Shown piece by piece: positions 26,484 to 36,206 of a stretch of 64,000 bases of DNA (position 1 is its first letter; each line of letters starts with the position of its first letter). The stretch spans positions 23,207-87,206 of the forward strand of contig JAFKLL010000024.1 in assembly GCA_017304845.1 (NCBI GenBank), written 5' to 3'. This DNA comes from Solirubrobacterales bacterium. Lineage in GTDB: Bacteria; Actinomycetota; Thermoleophilia; Solirubrobacterales; 70-9. A model generated the notes under the pieces. It had not been told where the DNA came from and searched no databases. It worked only from the letters and a program-made list of their open reading frames with translations. The position numbers and the translations under genes were made by a program.

Positions 26484-27230
26484 ATGTTGACCCTCCTCGT
26501 CAACGTCGATGCGATCCGGGCCCGCGATCCCGTCGCCCAGACCGGCGGCCTCGCCCTCGACTTCGTGACCAAGATGATCAACGCCTCGCTGGCGCTGTTC
26601 CTCGTGGTCAGGGACGTCGACGACTACGTGCTGGCGACCGTGAAGGCCGACCCGATCCTCGACGCCGACCCGGACACCCTGGCCCGGGACTACCTGGCCT
26701 GCGTGAGCCACGAGAGCGACCCGCTGCTGAGCTGCGTCAGGGACCAGACCCGGGCCAACCTGGTCGAGACGGAGCAGCTGACCGCGACCCCCGGGTTCGA
26801 GACGAGCCGGCTGAACGAGGATTTCTTCGGCGGCCACGGCCTCGGCCCGGTCCTGGCGCTCTCGACCTGGGACGAGTCCTCGCACCAGCGCTGCATCCTG
26901 CTGCTGGCCAGGCTGCGGGAGGAGAGCGAGTTCAAGGACCGGGAGAAGATCTTCCTGCGGCAGGTGGCGCCGCTCCTGACGCAGTCCTACCACTGCGCGA
27001 TGGGATTCGGCGGGACCGCGGCCCCGATGCCGGGATCGGTGGCGGCGAAGCTCACCCCGCGGGAGATGGAGATCGCGCGCCTGGCGGCCAGCGGAGCGCG
27101 CAACTGCGAGATCGCGGAGAGCCTCCACATCGAGTCGGGCACGGTCAAGGTCCACATGCACAACGTGTACGCCAAGCTCGGCATCAACTCGCGGGTCCAC
27201 CTCGCCCTCGTCCTAGGCGTTTCGTACTAG
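26484..27230 (+). CDS. LuxR-type transcriptional regulator
   Basis: 248 aa. The C-terminal 60 residues are a LuxR/GerE helix-turn-helix: LTPREMEIARLAASGARNCE and GTVKVHMHNVYAKLGINSR. The N-terminal ~170 residues look like a GAF/PAS-like sensor of unknown ligand, with several cysteines; there is no phosphoacceptor receiver domain. It is followed 167 bp later by the giant surface-protein gene, whose upstream region carries direct repeats, so control of that gene is likely (inference). Confidence 0.88.
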   Translation: MLTLLVNVDAIRARDPVAQTGGLALDFVTKMINASLALFLVVRDVDDYVLATVKADPILDADPDTLARDYLACVSHESDPLLSCVRDQTRANLVETEQLTATPGFETSRLNEDFFGGHGLGPVLALSTWDESSHQRCILLLARLREESEFKDREKIFLRQVAPLLTQSYHCAMGFGGTAAPMPGSVAAKLTPREMEIARLAASGARNCEIAESLHIESGTVKVHMHNVYAKLGINSRVHLALVLGVSY

Positions 27231-27231
27231 A

Positions 27232-27276
27232 CCCCCGGATATAGGCCTTTTCGAGGCCCGTATACCCCCAGATATG
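27232..27276 (+). promoter_or_regulatory. Direct repeats ACCCCCrGATAT, candidate activator sites
   Basis: ACCCCCGGATAT at 27232-27243 and ACCCCCAGATAT at 27265-27276, 33 bp apart (about three helical turns, same face). GGCC inverted repeats lie between them (AGGCCTTTTCGAGGCCC). They start just after the regulator's stop codon and precede the 1878-aa gene. Confidence 0.55.
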
Positions 27277-27397
27277 TCTGTCTTGACGCCGGCGCGGGCA
27301 CGGAAGAGCTTCCCGTCGACAGCCGGGCTCCGGGCATCAAGTCCCAGTGAACCGGGCATGAGAGGCGCCACAGGCAGCGTCGTACAGGAAGGGAACC

Positions 27398-30300
27398 ATG
27401 TCCGATTGGTTGAAGGGTCATTCAAGGGGGTTTCTCGTCGCGATCGTCTTGGCGTTCGCCATGGGAGCGATGGGGTTCGTCAGCGTCTCGGCGGCGAGCG
27501 CCGACGGCACGATCGTCGCCATGAAGGGCGGGGACAGATCCGCCTCGAACTCGGTCTCCGGCGCGACCAACTACGCCACCGGGGTCTCCGGCGCGACCTT
27601 CGAGTACACCACCGGGGATCCGACCCAGCCGGCCACCACGTGGACGGCCTTCCCGGCTGCGACCAATGCCTCCGGGCTGGCCTCGGTCTCGGTCCCGGCC
27701 GGCACCTACTACGTGAGAGAGGCCGGGGCGGGCCCCGGGTTCACCAACTTCGGGCCGGTGCGGACCCTCTCCTACAACGGGTCGCAACCGTACGTGGCGC
27801 GGGTCACGGTCCAGAACAACCAGACCACCTACGCGTTCCCGCACTCGAACACGAACTCGAGCCCGTCGAGTTGGACGCCGACCAACTCCGGCAGCGCCTC
27901 CAACAACGGTTCCCCCTTCATCAACGTCCGTGACAACGCGGACCTGCCCAACGGCTGCGGCATGAACATCCTGCTCGTGCTCGACCGCTCCGGCTCGATC
28001 GATCCGTACAAGGACGAGTACGAGGCGGCGGCGAAGGAGTTCGTCTCCCAGCTCAACGGGACGCCGACCCAGATCGGGATCATCAGCTTCAACGACTCGG
28101 TCAACTCGTACCAGCCGTCCCAGGGCAACGCGAGCTTCTACCACTCGCCGCTGAGCCTGGCCAACGCCGGCAGCGCGGCGACCTTGAACACGACGATCGA
28201 GAACGTCTACGACAACCCGGACAGCCTGACCAACTGGGACGGAGTGCTCCAGGCCGCGGCCCAGTCGAAGTCGTTCACGCCGGACGCGACGACCGGCCAG
28301 ACCGCCAACCCGGACATGGTCGTGTTCATCACCGACGGCAACCCGACCACCAGCGAGGCGTCGACCTCCTCCTCCAACGAGGACCTGATCAACCTCACCT
28401 CCGGCATGGCCTCGGCCAACCTCGTCAAGAACCAGGCCTCGCGGCCCGGGGCGAAGGTCAAGCTGATGGCGATCGGCGTCGGCACCGGCGTCACCCTGAA
28501 CAACCTCAAGGCGGTCTCCGGCCCGGATGAGGGCGTGGACGGCGACTACGCCGCCCCGACCATCCCCGAGCTCGGCGACTTCCTCAGCGAGCTGGCCGCC
28601 TCCCAGTGCGGCGCCCGCGTCTACGTCAGGAAGCAGGTCACGGGACAGTCCGGCAACCAGTCCGGCTGGTTCTACACGGGGGTCGACTCGAGGCCGGGCA
28701 AGACCCCGACCTACCTCGACGGCAACCGGGCGACCCACAGCAGCGGCAACCCGCCGGTGATCGAGACCGGGGCGTTCTTCTCGCAGCTGCCCTCGACCCC
28801 GACCACGGTCAACGTCAACGAGGACGCTGCCGGCCAGCCGATCAGCAACTTCAGCCTGACCAACGTCGACTGTCGCTACGACGCCTACGACGGGAGCAAC
28901 CACGTCCAGGGCGGCGTGCAGAACGGCCTCCAGTACAGCCTTCCGGTCAATCGCGGCGACGCGATCTACTGCACCTACACGAACACTCCGAAGACGACCC
29001 TGAGCGTCAGCAAGACACCGGACAACCAGGTCGTGAACGCGGGCGACGACGCCGAGTTCACGATCCAGGTGACGAACACGGGCGGGAACACAGCGACCGG
29101 GGTGACTCTGAGCGACGCCCTGCCCGCGCCCGGCGTAGGGGGGTGGACCATCTCCCAGCAGCCGGCGGGCAACCCCTGCCAGATCAACGCCGGCACCCTG
29201 AGCTGCTCCTTCGGGAACCTGAACGCGGGCCAGTCGACCAGCGTGAAGGTGAAGACAGGAACCTCCTACGCGCAATGCGGCACCTATGACAACCCCGCCG
29301 CGCAGGCCGGCGCCACCAATGCGAACACGGTCTCCGACGGCGGCAAGATCACCTGCCAGAAGCCGAACCTGAGCATCACCAAGACCGGCAACGGGCCGAT
29401 CGACGCCGGGCAGGACGCCAGCTTCACGGTGACCGTGGCCAACGCCGGTCCCGGCATGGCGAAGTCCGTGACCCTGGCGGACCCCCTGCCCGGGGGCACG
29501 GCCGGCGCCTGGACCATCTCCTCCCAGCCGGCGGGCAATCCCTGCCAGATCGTCGGCGGCAACCTGAACTGCAGCTTCGGCAACCTGAACTCGGGCCAGC
29601 AGGCCCAGGTCACGGTGAAGGCCCCGACCGGGAACACGGCCTGCACCGTCTACAACAACCACGCCACGGCCAGCTCGACCAACGCTCCGGACGTCTCAGC
29701 CGACGCCTCGGTGACCTGTCGCAAGCCGAGCCTGGGAACCCTGAAGACCGCCGTGCAGGCGAGCATCTCAGCGGGCGACATGGCCCAGTACGAGATCACG
29801 GTCTCGAACGCCGGGCCGGGCACCGCCACCGGGGTCACCTTGAGCGACCCCCTGCCGACCGGGGTCGCCGGACCCTGGCAGATCATCTCCCAGCCGGCCG
29901 GGAACCCCTGCTCGATCGCCGGTGGGACCCTGACCTGCAACTTCGGCGACCTGGCGGCCGGCGGCTCGAAGACGGTGAAGGTGGGAGCACCGACCGACTT
30001 CGCCGACTGCGCCACGCTCGTGAACACGGCGACGGCATCGGCGACCAACTCGCCGAGCTCCTCCGATGACGCGACCATCCAGTGCAACAAGCCCAACCTG
30101 ACGGTGCAGAAACAGGGTGGGGGCACCGTCAGCGCGGGCAGCCCGGTCAGCTTCACGATCAACGTGGGCAACGGCGGGCCGGGCATCGCCCGCACGGTCA
30201 CGCTCGACGACCCGCTGCCGACCGGGACCGCCGGCGCCTGGGCCATCACCTCGCAGCCGGCGGGCAATCCCTGCCAGATCACGGCAGGCCATCTCCAGTG

Positions 30301-33034
30301 CGCCTTCGGCGATCTCGGAGCGGGGGAGAACCGGACCGTGGCGATCCAGGCGGCGACCGACTTCGAGCACTGCGCGAAGTACGACAACACCGCCACCGCC
30401 AGCTCGGGCAACGCTCCCGACGCGACGGGCATGGCTTCGGCCGAGTGCCAGAAGCCGGGCCTGGACGTCACCAAGTCCGGCAACGGGCCGATCAACGCGG
30501 GTGAGGACGCCTCCTTCACGGTCGCCGTCTCCAATCCCGGCCCGGGCACGGCCAAGTCGGTGAAGTTGAGCGATCCGCTGCCGACCGGGACCGCGGGCGC
30601 CTGGACGATCTCCTCGCAGCCCGCCGGGAACCCCTGCCAGATCAACGGGAACCAGCTCGACTGCGACTTCGGCGACATGGCCGGCGGAACGTCGAACACG
30701 GTCACCGTCAAGGCTCCGACCAGCGCGGCCGACTGCGTCAAGTACGACAACACGGCCACGGGCTCGGCCGACAACGCGCCGGACGATCAGGCATCCGCCT
30801 CGGTCCAGTGCCTGAAGCCAGACCTTTCCATCTCCAAGTCCGGCAACGGTCCGATCGATTCCGGCGACAACGCCGAGTTCGGCCTGACCGTGTCGAATGG
30901 TGGCCCTGGGGTGGCCAAGTCCGTGAAGCTGAGTGATCCCCTCCCTTCCGGGACAGCCGGGTCCTGGACGATCACGTCCCAGCCCGCGGGCAATCCCTGC
31001 GCGATCGTCGCGGACCAACTCCAGTGCGACTACGGCGACCTGGCAGCCGGTGAGTCGAGGACCGTGACGATCAGCGCGGCCACCAGTTACGAGCAGTGCG
31101 CCTCGTACGACAACACGGGCACCGTCGCGGCCGACAACTCCGCCTCCGATCAGTCCGAGGCGACCGTCGACTGCGAGAAGCCCGACCTGAAGCTGACCAA
31201 GACCGGCAACGGCCCGGTCAACGCCGGCGATGACATCGAGTTCACCCTGGACGTCTCGAACGGCGGCCCCGGGGACGCGAAGTCGGTGACATTGAACGAT
31301 CCGCTGCCGACCGGGGTGGCCGGAAGCTGGGCGATCTCCTCCCAGCCCGGCGGCAACCCCTGCAGCATCGCCAGCGACACCCTGAGCTGCGACTTCGGCG
31401 ACATGGCCGCCGGGGCCTCGGCTCAGGTCAAGGTGAAGGCGCCGACCAGCCACGACGCCTGCAAGCTCTTCGAGAACACGGCCACCGCCACCGGAACAGG
31501 CCTCCCCGAGATCGATGCGGACGCCTCGGTCTCCTGCCTGAAGCCCGAGTTGGGACTGCTCAAGACGGCGGTCCAGGGCACCATCTCGGCCGGTGACAAG
31601 GCCGCGTTCTCGATCACCGTCTCGAATACGGGCGAAGGAGTGGCCAAGGGCGTCGAGCTGGACGACCCACTCCCGCAGAACGTAGGAAGCTGGTCGATCA
31701 CGTCGCAGCCGGCCGGGAATCCCTGCCAGATCACTGGCGGGCATCTCCAGTGCCAGTTCGGCGACATGCAGCCGGGGGCGAGTGCAGTGGTCAAGGTGGA
31801 AGCGACGGTCGACTTCGATCAGTGCGCGACGATGGTGAACGTCGCGACCGCCTCGGCCGACAACTCTCCCTCGGCTGACGGCCAGGCCACGATCAACTGC
31901 CAGAAGCCCAGCCTCACCCTTTCCAAGAGCGGCAATGGGCCGGTCAACGCTGGATCTGACGTCCAGTTCCAGTTGACGATGTCGAACGGCGGCCCAGGTG
32001 TCGGAAAGGCAGTGGTGATGACCGACACCCTGCCTTCCGGCACCGCCGGACCCTGGCAGATCGTGTCCCAGCCGGCCGGCAACCCCTGCACGATCCAGGC
32101 CGGCAAGCTCACCTGCCAGTTCGGGGACATGGCCGCCCAGAGTCAGAAGACCGTGACCGTGAAGGCCCCGACCGACGCGGCCGACTGTGGCACCTACGAC
32201 AACACCGCGACGTTCACGGCGAGCAACGCGCCGACCGGCGAGGACAGCGCCACCGTGGCCTGCCAGAAGCCGGGCCTGACCGTGACCAAGACCGGCAACG
32301 GCCCGATCGACGCGGGCCAGAAGGTGGTCTTCGACATCACCGCCGCGAACTCCGGTCCCGGGACCGCGGAAGGAGTGAAGATCACCGACCCGCTCCCGGG
32401 CGGGACCGCCTCCGCCTGGGAGATCGTCTCCCAGCCGAAGGGCGCGACCTGCGCGATCGCCGACCGGACGCTGAACTGCGACCTGGGCGACATGGCGACC
32501 GGGGCGACGGCCACGATCCGGGTTTCGGCGGACACCAACAAGAACAGGTGCACCAAGTACGACAACGAGGTGACGGAGACCGCGGACAACGCCGAGACGA
32601 TCAGCGCCACGGCGACGGTGGGCTGTGTCAAGCCGCCGGAGCCGAAGCTGAGGCTGAAGAAGACCGCCGACAAGCGGAAGGCCTTCCCCGGCGAGCTCGT
32701 CAAGTACAAGATCTGGGTCCGTAACGCGCAGAAGGGCTCGGTTGCCACGAACGTCAAGGTCTGTGACCGGATCCCCAGCCACATGACGATCGCGGGCCGC
32801 AACCAGAACAACTCCTTCTTCGAGAACGGCAAGCTCTGCTGGACGATCAAGCGGCTGCCGTACAGCAAGGGCTGGAGGACCTTCAACTACGTGGCCCGGG
32901 TCGACCAGGACGTCCGGGCGGGCGAGAGGTTGAGGAACGTGGTGATCCTCGGGCGTCTGCGGGCCCATTGGACGGTCGTGGTCCGGGCGCCCGAGGTCAG
33001 CCCGGCCCGCCGGGTCACGCCGGTCACCGGATGA
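27398..33034 (+). CDS. Giant secreted vWA/DUF11-repeat surface protein
   Basis: 1878 aa. SD AGGAAGGG precedes the ATG. A signal peptide (about residues 1-35) is followed by a prealbumin/SpaA-like beta domain (about 40-150), then a von Willebrand A domain (about 190-405) with MIDAS residues DRSGS and the FITDGN strand, a second prealbumin-like domain (about 410-530), ten tandem DUF11-like domains of about 121 residues (531-1744) and a last, cysteine-poor DUF11 domain. Each repeat carries four cysteines in fixed places. The C-terminus has no LPXTG motif or membrane anchor. Probably an adhesin or wall-associated stalk. Neighbours are a LuxR regulator and an L,D-transpeptidase. Confidence 0.88.
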   Translation: MSDWLKGHSRGFLVAIVLAFAMGAMGFVSVSAASADGTIVAMKGGDRSASNSVSGATNYATGVSGATFEYTTGDPTQPATTWTAFPAATNASGLASVSVPAGTYYVREAGAGPGFTNFGPVRTLSYNGSQPYVARVTVQNNQTTYAFPHSNTNSSPSSWTPTNSGSASNNGSPFINVRDNADLPNGCGMNILLVLDRSGSIDPYKDEYEAAAKEFVSQLNGTPTQIGIISFNDSVNSYQPSQGNASFYHSPLSLANAGSAATLNTTIENVYDNPDSLTNWDGVLQAAAQSKSFTPDATTGQTANPDMVVFITDGNPTTSEASTSSSNEDLINLTSGMASANLVKNQASRPGAKVKLMAIGVGTGVTLNNLKAVSGPDEGVDGDYAAPTIPELGDFLSELAASQCGARVYVRKQVTGQSGNQSGWFYTGVDSRPGKTPTYLDGNRATHSSGNPPVIETGAFFSQLPSTPTTVNVNEDAAGQPISNFSLTNVDCRYDAYDGSNHVQGGVQNGLQYSLPVNRGDAIYCTYTNTPKTTLSVSKTPDNQVVNAGDDAEFTIQVTNTGGNTATGVTLSDALPAPGVGGWTISQQPAGNPCQINAGTLSCSFGNLNAGQSTSVKVKTGTSYAQCGTYDNPAAQAGATNANTVSDGGKITCQKPNLSITKTGNGPIDAGQDASFTVTVANAGPGMAKSVTLADPLPGGTAGAWTISSQPAGNPCQIVGGNLNCSFGNLNSGQQAQVTVKAPTGNTACTVYNNHATASSTNAPDVSADASVTCRKPSLGTLKTAVQASISAGDMAQYEITVSNAGPGTATGVTLSDPLPTGVAGPWQIISQPAGNPCSIAGGTLTCNFGDLAAGGSKTVKVGAPTDFADCATLVNTATASATNSPSSSDDATIQCNKPNLTVQKQGGGTVSAGSPVSFTINVGNGGPGIARTVTLDDPLPTGTAGAWAITSQPAGNPCQITAGHLQCAFGDLGAGENRTVAIQAATDFEHCAKYDNTATASSGNAPDATGMASAECQKPGLDVTKSGNGPINAGEDASFTVAVSNPGPGTAKSVKLSDPLPTGTAGAWTISSQPAGNPCQINGNQLDCDFGDMAGGTSNTVTVKAPTSAADCVKYDNTATGSADNAPDDQASASVQCLKPDLSISKSGNGPIDSGDNAEFGLTVSNGGPGVAKSVKLSDPLPSGTAGSWTITSQPAGNPCAIVADQLQCDYGDLAAGESRTVTISAATSYEQCASYDNTGTVAADNSASDQSEATVDCEKPDLKLTKTGNGPVNAGDDIEFTLDVSNGGPGDAKSVTLNDPLPTGVAGSWAISSQPGGNPCSIASDTLSCDFGDMAAGASAQVKVKAPTSHDACKLFENTATATGTGLPEIDADASVSCLKPELGLLKTAVQGTISAGDKAAFSITVSNTGEGVAKGVELDDPLPQNVGSWSITSQPAGNPCQITGGHLQCQFGDMQPGASAVVKVEATVDFDQCATMVNVATASADNSPSADGQATINCQKPSLTLSKSGNGPVNAGSDVQFQLTMSNGGPGVGKAVVMTDTLPSGTAGPWQIVSQPAGNPCTIQAGKLTCQFGDMAAQSQKTVTVKAPTDAADCGTYDNTATFTASNAPTGEDSATVACQKPGLTVTKTGNGPIDAGQKVVFDITAANSGPGTAEGVKITDPLPGGTASAWEIVSQPKGATCAIADRTLNCDLGDMATGATATIRVSADTNKNRCTKYDNEVTETADNAETISATATVGCVKPPEPKLRLKKTADKRKAFPGELVKYKIWVRNAQKGSVATNVKVCDRIPSHMTIAGRNQNNSFFENGKLCWTIKRLPYSKGWRTFNYVARVDQDVRAGERLRNVVILGRLRAHWTVVVRAPEVSPARRVTPVTG
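28988..32629 (+). repeat. Ten tandem 363-bp repeats in the surface-protein gene
   Basis: Repeat starts (the Lys of the KP motif) fall at residues 655, 776, 898, 1019, 1140, 1261, 1382, 1503, 1624 and 1745, a period of 121 residues with one unit of 122; the first unit is 124. Most units open KTGNGPI(D/N)AG, contain SQPAGNPC and end in TATA...C. Units 3 and 8 instead share (L)KTAVQ..ISAGD and CAT(L/M)VN, and units 2 and 7 share DADASV(T/S)C-like ends, indicating an older five-unit duplication. Confidence 0.92.
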
Positions 33035-33052
33035 CCCCGCGATCGGTCGACC

Positions 33053-33850
33053 GTGAAACGGCGCGCACGCCAGACACTGGTTGCCCTGGCCCTGGCCCTG
33101 GCCGTGGCATCGACCCTGACTCCCACGATCGGAGGGGTCGGTGCGACGGCGCAGGGTGAGGTCCAGGTCTCGACCCGGGGCATCGAGGTCAGTTCGCTCC
33201 CGGAGCGAAAGGTCCCCGGGCCGTCCCGATCCACTGGGACCTATACGGCTCGCATCCTGGTCACCACGCCGATCCGCCGCCGCCCCGGGAAGCCGGCCAC
33301 CGAGTGGCTGGCCCGGACCACCACCAAGTGGTCGGGCGACTCGCAGAAGCTGATGGTGCTCAGGTCACGTCGGGTCGACGGCAAGACCTGGCTCAAGGTG
33401 CGCCTCCCGACCCGCCCGAACGGGTCGGGAGGGTGGCTGCCGCGGGACCGGGTCATCCTCGGCCACAGCCACTACTTCATCCTGATCGACACCTCGAGGC
33501 GGCGGCTCTGGCTCTACAGGTCGGGGCGGAAGGCGGCGACCTGGAGGGTGGTGGTCGGCGCCCCGGCGACACCGACCCCGACCGGCCTCTTCGCCCTCTA
33601 CGACCGGGTCAAGCAGAAGGATCCGCATGGCTTCATCGGGCCCTGGGCGGTGCCGCTGACCGCCCACTCGAACAAGCTGCGCCGCTACGACGGAGGGCCG
33701 GGCCTGGTCGCGATCCACGGGCGGGACGGGGCGAGCCTCCTGGACCCGCTCGGCACCGCCGCGTCGCATGGATGCATCCGGATGAACAACAGCCGGGTGC
33801 GCCGGCTGATCGGGACCTCGATGGGCACGGCGGTGAAGGTCCGCCGCTGA
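33053..33850 (+). CDS. L,D-transpeptidase (YkuD family), secreted
   Basis: 265 aa, GTG start. Signal peptide TLVALALALAVASTLTPT. After a basic region resembling an SH3-like module (about 60-140), the YkuD domain contains VAIHGRDG and the catalytic SHGCIRMNN (Cys241). The enzyme cross-links peptidoglycan 3-3 or attaches proteins to it. It starts 18 bp after the giant surface-protein gene on the same strand and is probably co-transcribed, so a joint role in wall attachment is conceivable (inference). Confidence 0.9.
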   Translation: MKRRARQTLVALALALAVASTLTPTIGGVGATAQGEVQVSTRGIEVSSLPERKVPGPSRSTGTYTARILVTTPIRRRPGKPATEWLARTTTKWSGDSQKLMVLRSRRVDGKTWLKVRLPTRPNGSGGWLPRDRVILGHSHYFILIDTSRRRLWLYRSGRKAATWRVVVGAPATPTPTGLFALYDRVKQKDPHGFIGPWAVPLTAHSNKLRRYDGGPGLVAIHGRDGASLLDPLGTAASHGCIRMNNSRVRRLIGTSMGTAVKVRR

Positions 33851-33859
33851 ACGCCCGGG

Positions 33860-34576
33860 TCAGACCGGGAAGCCGCGCTCGACCGTCTCCAGCGCCCACT
33901 CGGGGCCGGAGGCCTCGAGGGTCTGGAGGTCGAAGAGCGCCGTGGCGACGCTGACCACGCGGATGCCCGCCCCGTGGGCGGCGGTGACGTCGCGGGGGGT
34001 GTCGCCGACCGCGATGAAGTCATCGGGGGAGAGCACGGTCGGGCCGCCGTTCGGGTGGCGGCCGGTCGCCGCGGCGACGATGCCGCGCTTGACCGCGTGC
34101 CGGGTCAGGTCGGTCCGATCGGTGGCGTCGGAGCCGTAGCCCCCGAAGGCGAAGAAGCGGTTGAGGTCGCCGCGCTGGAGCTTGATCTTGGCGGCGGGCT
34201 CGATGTTCCCGGTGGTGATCCCGAGCGGGAACCCTTCCTCCGAGAGGCGCTCGAGCAACTCGACTATGCCGGGCTCGATCCGGTAGCCGGCCGACTCGGC
34301 GACAGCCTCCGGCAGATGGCGCAGGTAGGGGGCCGTCACCTCGGCCACGTCGGCCTCGGTCGGCTCCCGGTCCATCACCGTCCGCAGCGCCGTGGTCGCG
34401 ACGTCGAAGTCGGTCATCCCGGACTCGGTCACCTTGGCGATGTCGACCGGCACCCCGTGCACCTCCTCGAAGGCCTGGCGCCAGGCGACGCCGCCGGCCC
34501 CGCCCGTGGTCAGCAGAGTGCCGTCCACGTCGAAGATCACGGCACCGATCGGAGCCTCGGCCGGGACCCGGGTCAC
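33860..34576 (-). CDS. HAD-superfamily hydrolase, phosphoglycolate-phosphatase-like
   Basis: 238 aa. Motif I FDVDGTLL (nucleophile Asp), motif II TTGN, and motif [23 protein letters not shown], with a helical cap between. GTG at 34576 overlaps the pgi stop (GTGA). Third gene of tkt-pgi-HAD. Substrate is unknown; with sugar-phosphate neighbours a small phosphorylated sugar or glycolate is plausible. The reading frame extends far upstream antisense-free inside pgi but that part is not coding. Confidence 0.88.
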   Translation of the reverse strand: MTRVPAEAPIGAVIFDVDGTLLTTGGAGGVAWRQAFEEVHGVPVDIAKVTESGMTDFDVATTALRTVMDREPTEADVAEVTAPYLRHLPEAVAESAGYRIEPGIVELLERLSEEGFPLGITTGNIEPAAKIKLQRGDLNRFFAFGGYGSDATDRTDLTRHAVKRGIVAAATGRHPNGGPTVLSPDDFIAVGDTPRDVTAAHGAGIRVVSVATALFDLQTLEASGPEWALETVERGFPV

Positions 34577-36204
34577 TGGCGCCCGTTCGCGCGGCGGTAG
34601 CGACGGATCAGCTCGCCGGTCGAGCTGTCGTGGGCCGGTTCGGGGGGCGTCTCCGACTGGAGCTCGGGGATGATCGCCTGGGCCAGGGCCTTGCCCAGCT
34701 CGACGCCCCACTGGTCGAAGGAGTCGATCTCCCAGATCGCGCCCTGGGTGAAGACCGAGTGCTCGTAGAAGGCGACCAGGGTGCCCAACGTCCGCGGGGT
34801 GAGCCGGTCGGCCATGATCGTCGAGGTGGGCCGGTTGCCGAGGAAGGTCTTGTGCGGGATCAGGCGGTCCTCGACCCCTTCCGCCTTCAGCTGCTCCACC
34901 GTCTTGCCGAAGGCCAGCGCCTCGGTCTGGGCGAAGACGTTCGAGACCAGCAGGTCCTGATGGTCGCCGAGGGGGTTCAGGGCGTGGTTGAAGCCGATGA
35001 AGTCGGCCGGGATCAGCTCCGTGCCCTGATGGACCAGCTGGTAGAAGGAGTGCTGCCCGTTGGTGCCCGGCTCGCCCCAGAAGATCGCCCCGGTGCCGTA
35101 GTCGACCCGCTCGCCGGCGCAGGTCACGCCCTTGCCGTTCGACTCCATGGTCAGCTGCTGCAGGTAGGCGGGGAAGCGGTGGAGGTACTCGCTGTACGGG
35201 AAGACGGCGTGGGTCTCGGCCTCGAAGAAGTTCCGGTACCAGACGGTCAGCAGGCCGTGGATCGCCGGCAGGTTCGTCTCCAGCTTCGTCTCGAGGAAGT
35301 GCTGGTCCATCTCGTGGAAGCCCTCGAGCATCTCGTTGAAGCGGTCGGGGCCGATCGCCAGCATGGTGGAGAGGCCGATCGCCGAATCCATCGAGTAGCG
35401 GCCGCCGACCCATTCCCAGAAGCCGAACATGTTGGCGGTGTCGATCCCGAACCCGGCCACGCCATCGGCGTTGGTCGAGACCGCGACGAAGTGCTTGGCG
35501 ATCGCCGACTCGTCGCCGCCCAGGCCGTCCAGCAGCCACTCGCGGGCGGTATGCGCGTTGGCCATGGTCTCCAGGGTGGTGAAGGTCTTCGAGGAGACCA
35601 CGAACAGGGTCTCGGCGGGGTCGGCGTCGAGGGTCGCCTCGTAGAAGTCGGTGCCGTCGACGTTGGAGACGAAGCGGAACTCGATGTCGCGGCGGGAGTA
35701 GTCCTTGAGCGCCTCGTAGGCCATGACCGGACCGAGGTCGGAGCCGCCGATGCCGATGTTGACGATTCGCTTGATCGGCCTGCCGGTATGCCCCTTCCAC
35801 TCACCGGAGCGGACCGACTCCGCGAAGGCGATCATGCGGTCGAGCACGCCGTGGACCTCGCGGACCACGTCGACCCCGTCGACCACCAGGGAGCGGCTGC
35901 GGGGCATGCGCAGGGCGACATGCAGCACCGCCCGGTCCTCGGAGCCGTTGATGTGCTCGCCCCGGAACATCGCGTCGCGGCGTTCCGGCATCCGCTGCTG
36001 CCGGGCCAGGTCGGTCAGCAGGCCGATCGTCTCGCGGTCGATCCGGTTCTTCGAGTAGTCGAAGTAGAGGCCGCAGGCCTCGGCGACCAGATCGGTGCCA
36101 CGTGAGGGATCCTCCGCGAAGAGGTCCCTCAGGTGGAGATCACCTATGTCAGCGCGATGACTTTCGAGGGTCTTCCAGGCGGCGGACTCTCGAAGCGCGC
36201 TCAT
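34573..36204 (-). CDS. pgi: Glucose-6-phosphate isomerase
   Basis: Interconverts glucose 6-phosphate and fructose 6-phosphate. 543 aa, the long bacterial form. [36 protein letters not shown], and [13 protein letters not shown] are the family signatures, the last carrying the active-site Lys; [10 protein letters not shown] holds the catalytic His. ATG 36204 lies 2 bp after the tkt stop on the same strand. Confidence 0.97.
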   Translation of the reverse strand: MSALRESAAWKTLESHRADIGDLHLRDLFAEDPSRGTDLVAEACGLYFDYSKNRIDRETIGLLTDLARQQRMPERRDAMFRGEHINGSEDRAVLHVALRMPRSRSLVVDGVDVVREVHGVLDRMIAFAESVRSGEWKGHTGRPIKRIVNIGIGGSDLGPVMAYEALKDYSRRDIEFRFVSNVDGTDFYEATLDADPAETLFVVSSKTFTTLETMANAHTAREWLLDGLGGDESAIAKHFVAVSTNADGVAGFGIDTANMFGFWEWVGGRYSMDSAIGLSTMLAIGPDRFNEMLEGFHEMDQHFLETKLETNLPAIHGLLTVWYRNFFEAETHAVFPYSEYLHRFPAYLQQLTMESNGKGVTCAGERVDYGTGAIFWGEPGTNGQHSFYQLVHQGTELIPADFIGFNHALNPLGDHQDLLVSNVFAQTEALAFGKTVEQLKAEGVEDRLIPHKTFLGNRPTSTIMADRLTPRTLGTLVAFYEHSVFTQGAIWEIDSFDQWGVELGKALAQAIIPELQSETPPEPAHDSSTGELIRRYRRANGRQ

Positions 36205-36206
36205 GG

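Noticed and set aside
28988..32629. Regular repeats considered as a CRISPR array or satellite DNA
   Set aside because: The 363-bp units are protein-coding, diverged at DNA level and stay in frame; no short direct repeats with unique spacers.
29768..32968. Open frame of 1066 codons on the minus strand, antisense to the repeat region
   Set aside because: The composition is that of a GC3-rich shadow (Gly/Arg/Val/Asp runs) and its periodicity simply mirrors the sense repeats. No family features.
32950..33034. C-terminal LPXTG or membrane anchor in the giant surface protein
   Set aside because: The tail reads VRAPEVSPARRVTPVTG with no LPXTG-like motif, no hydrophobic segment and no basic end.
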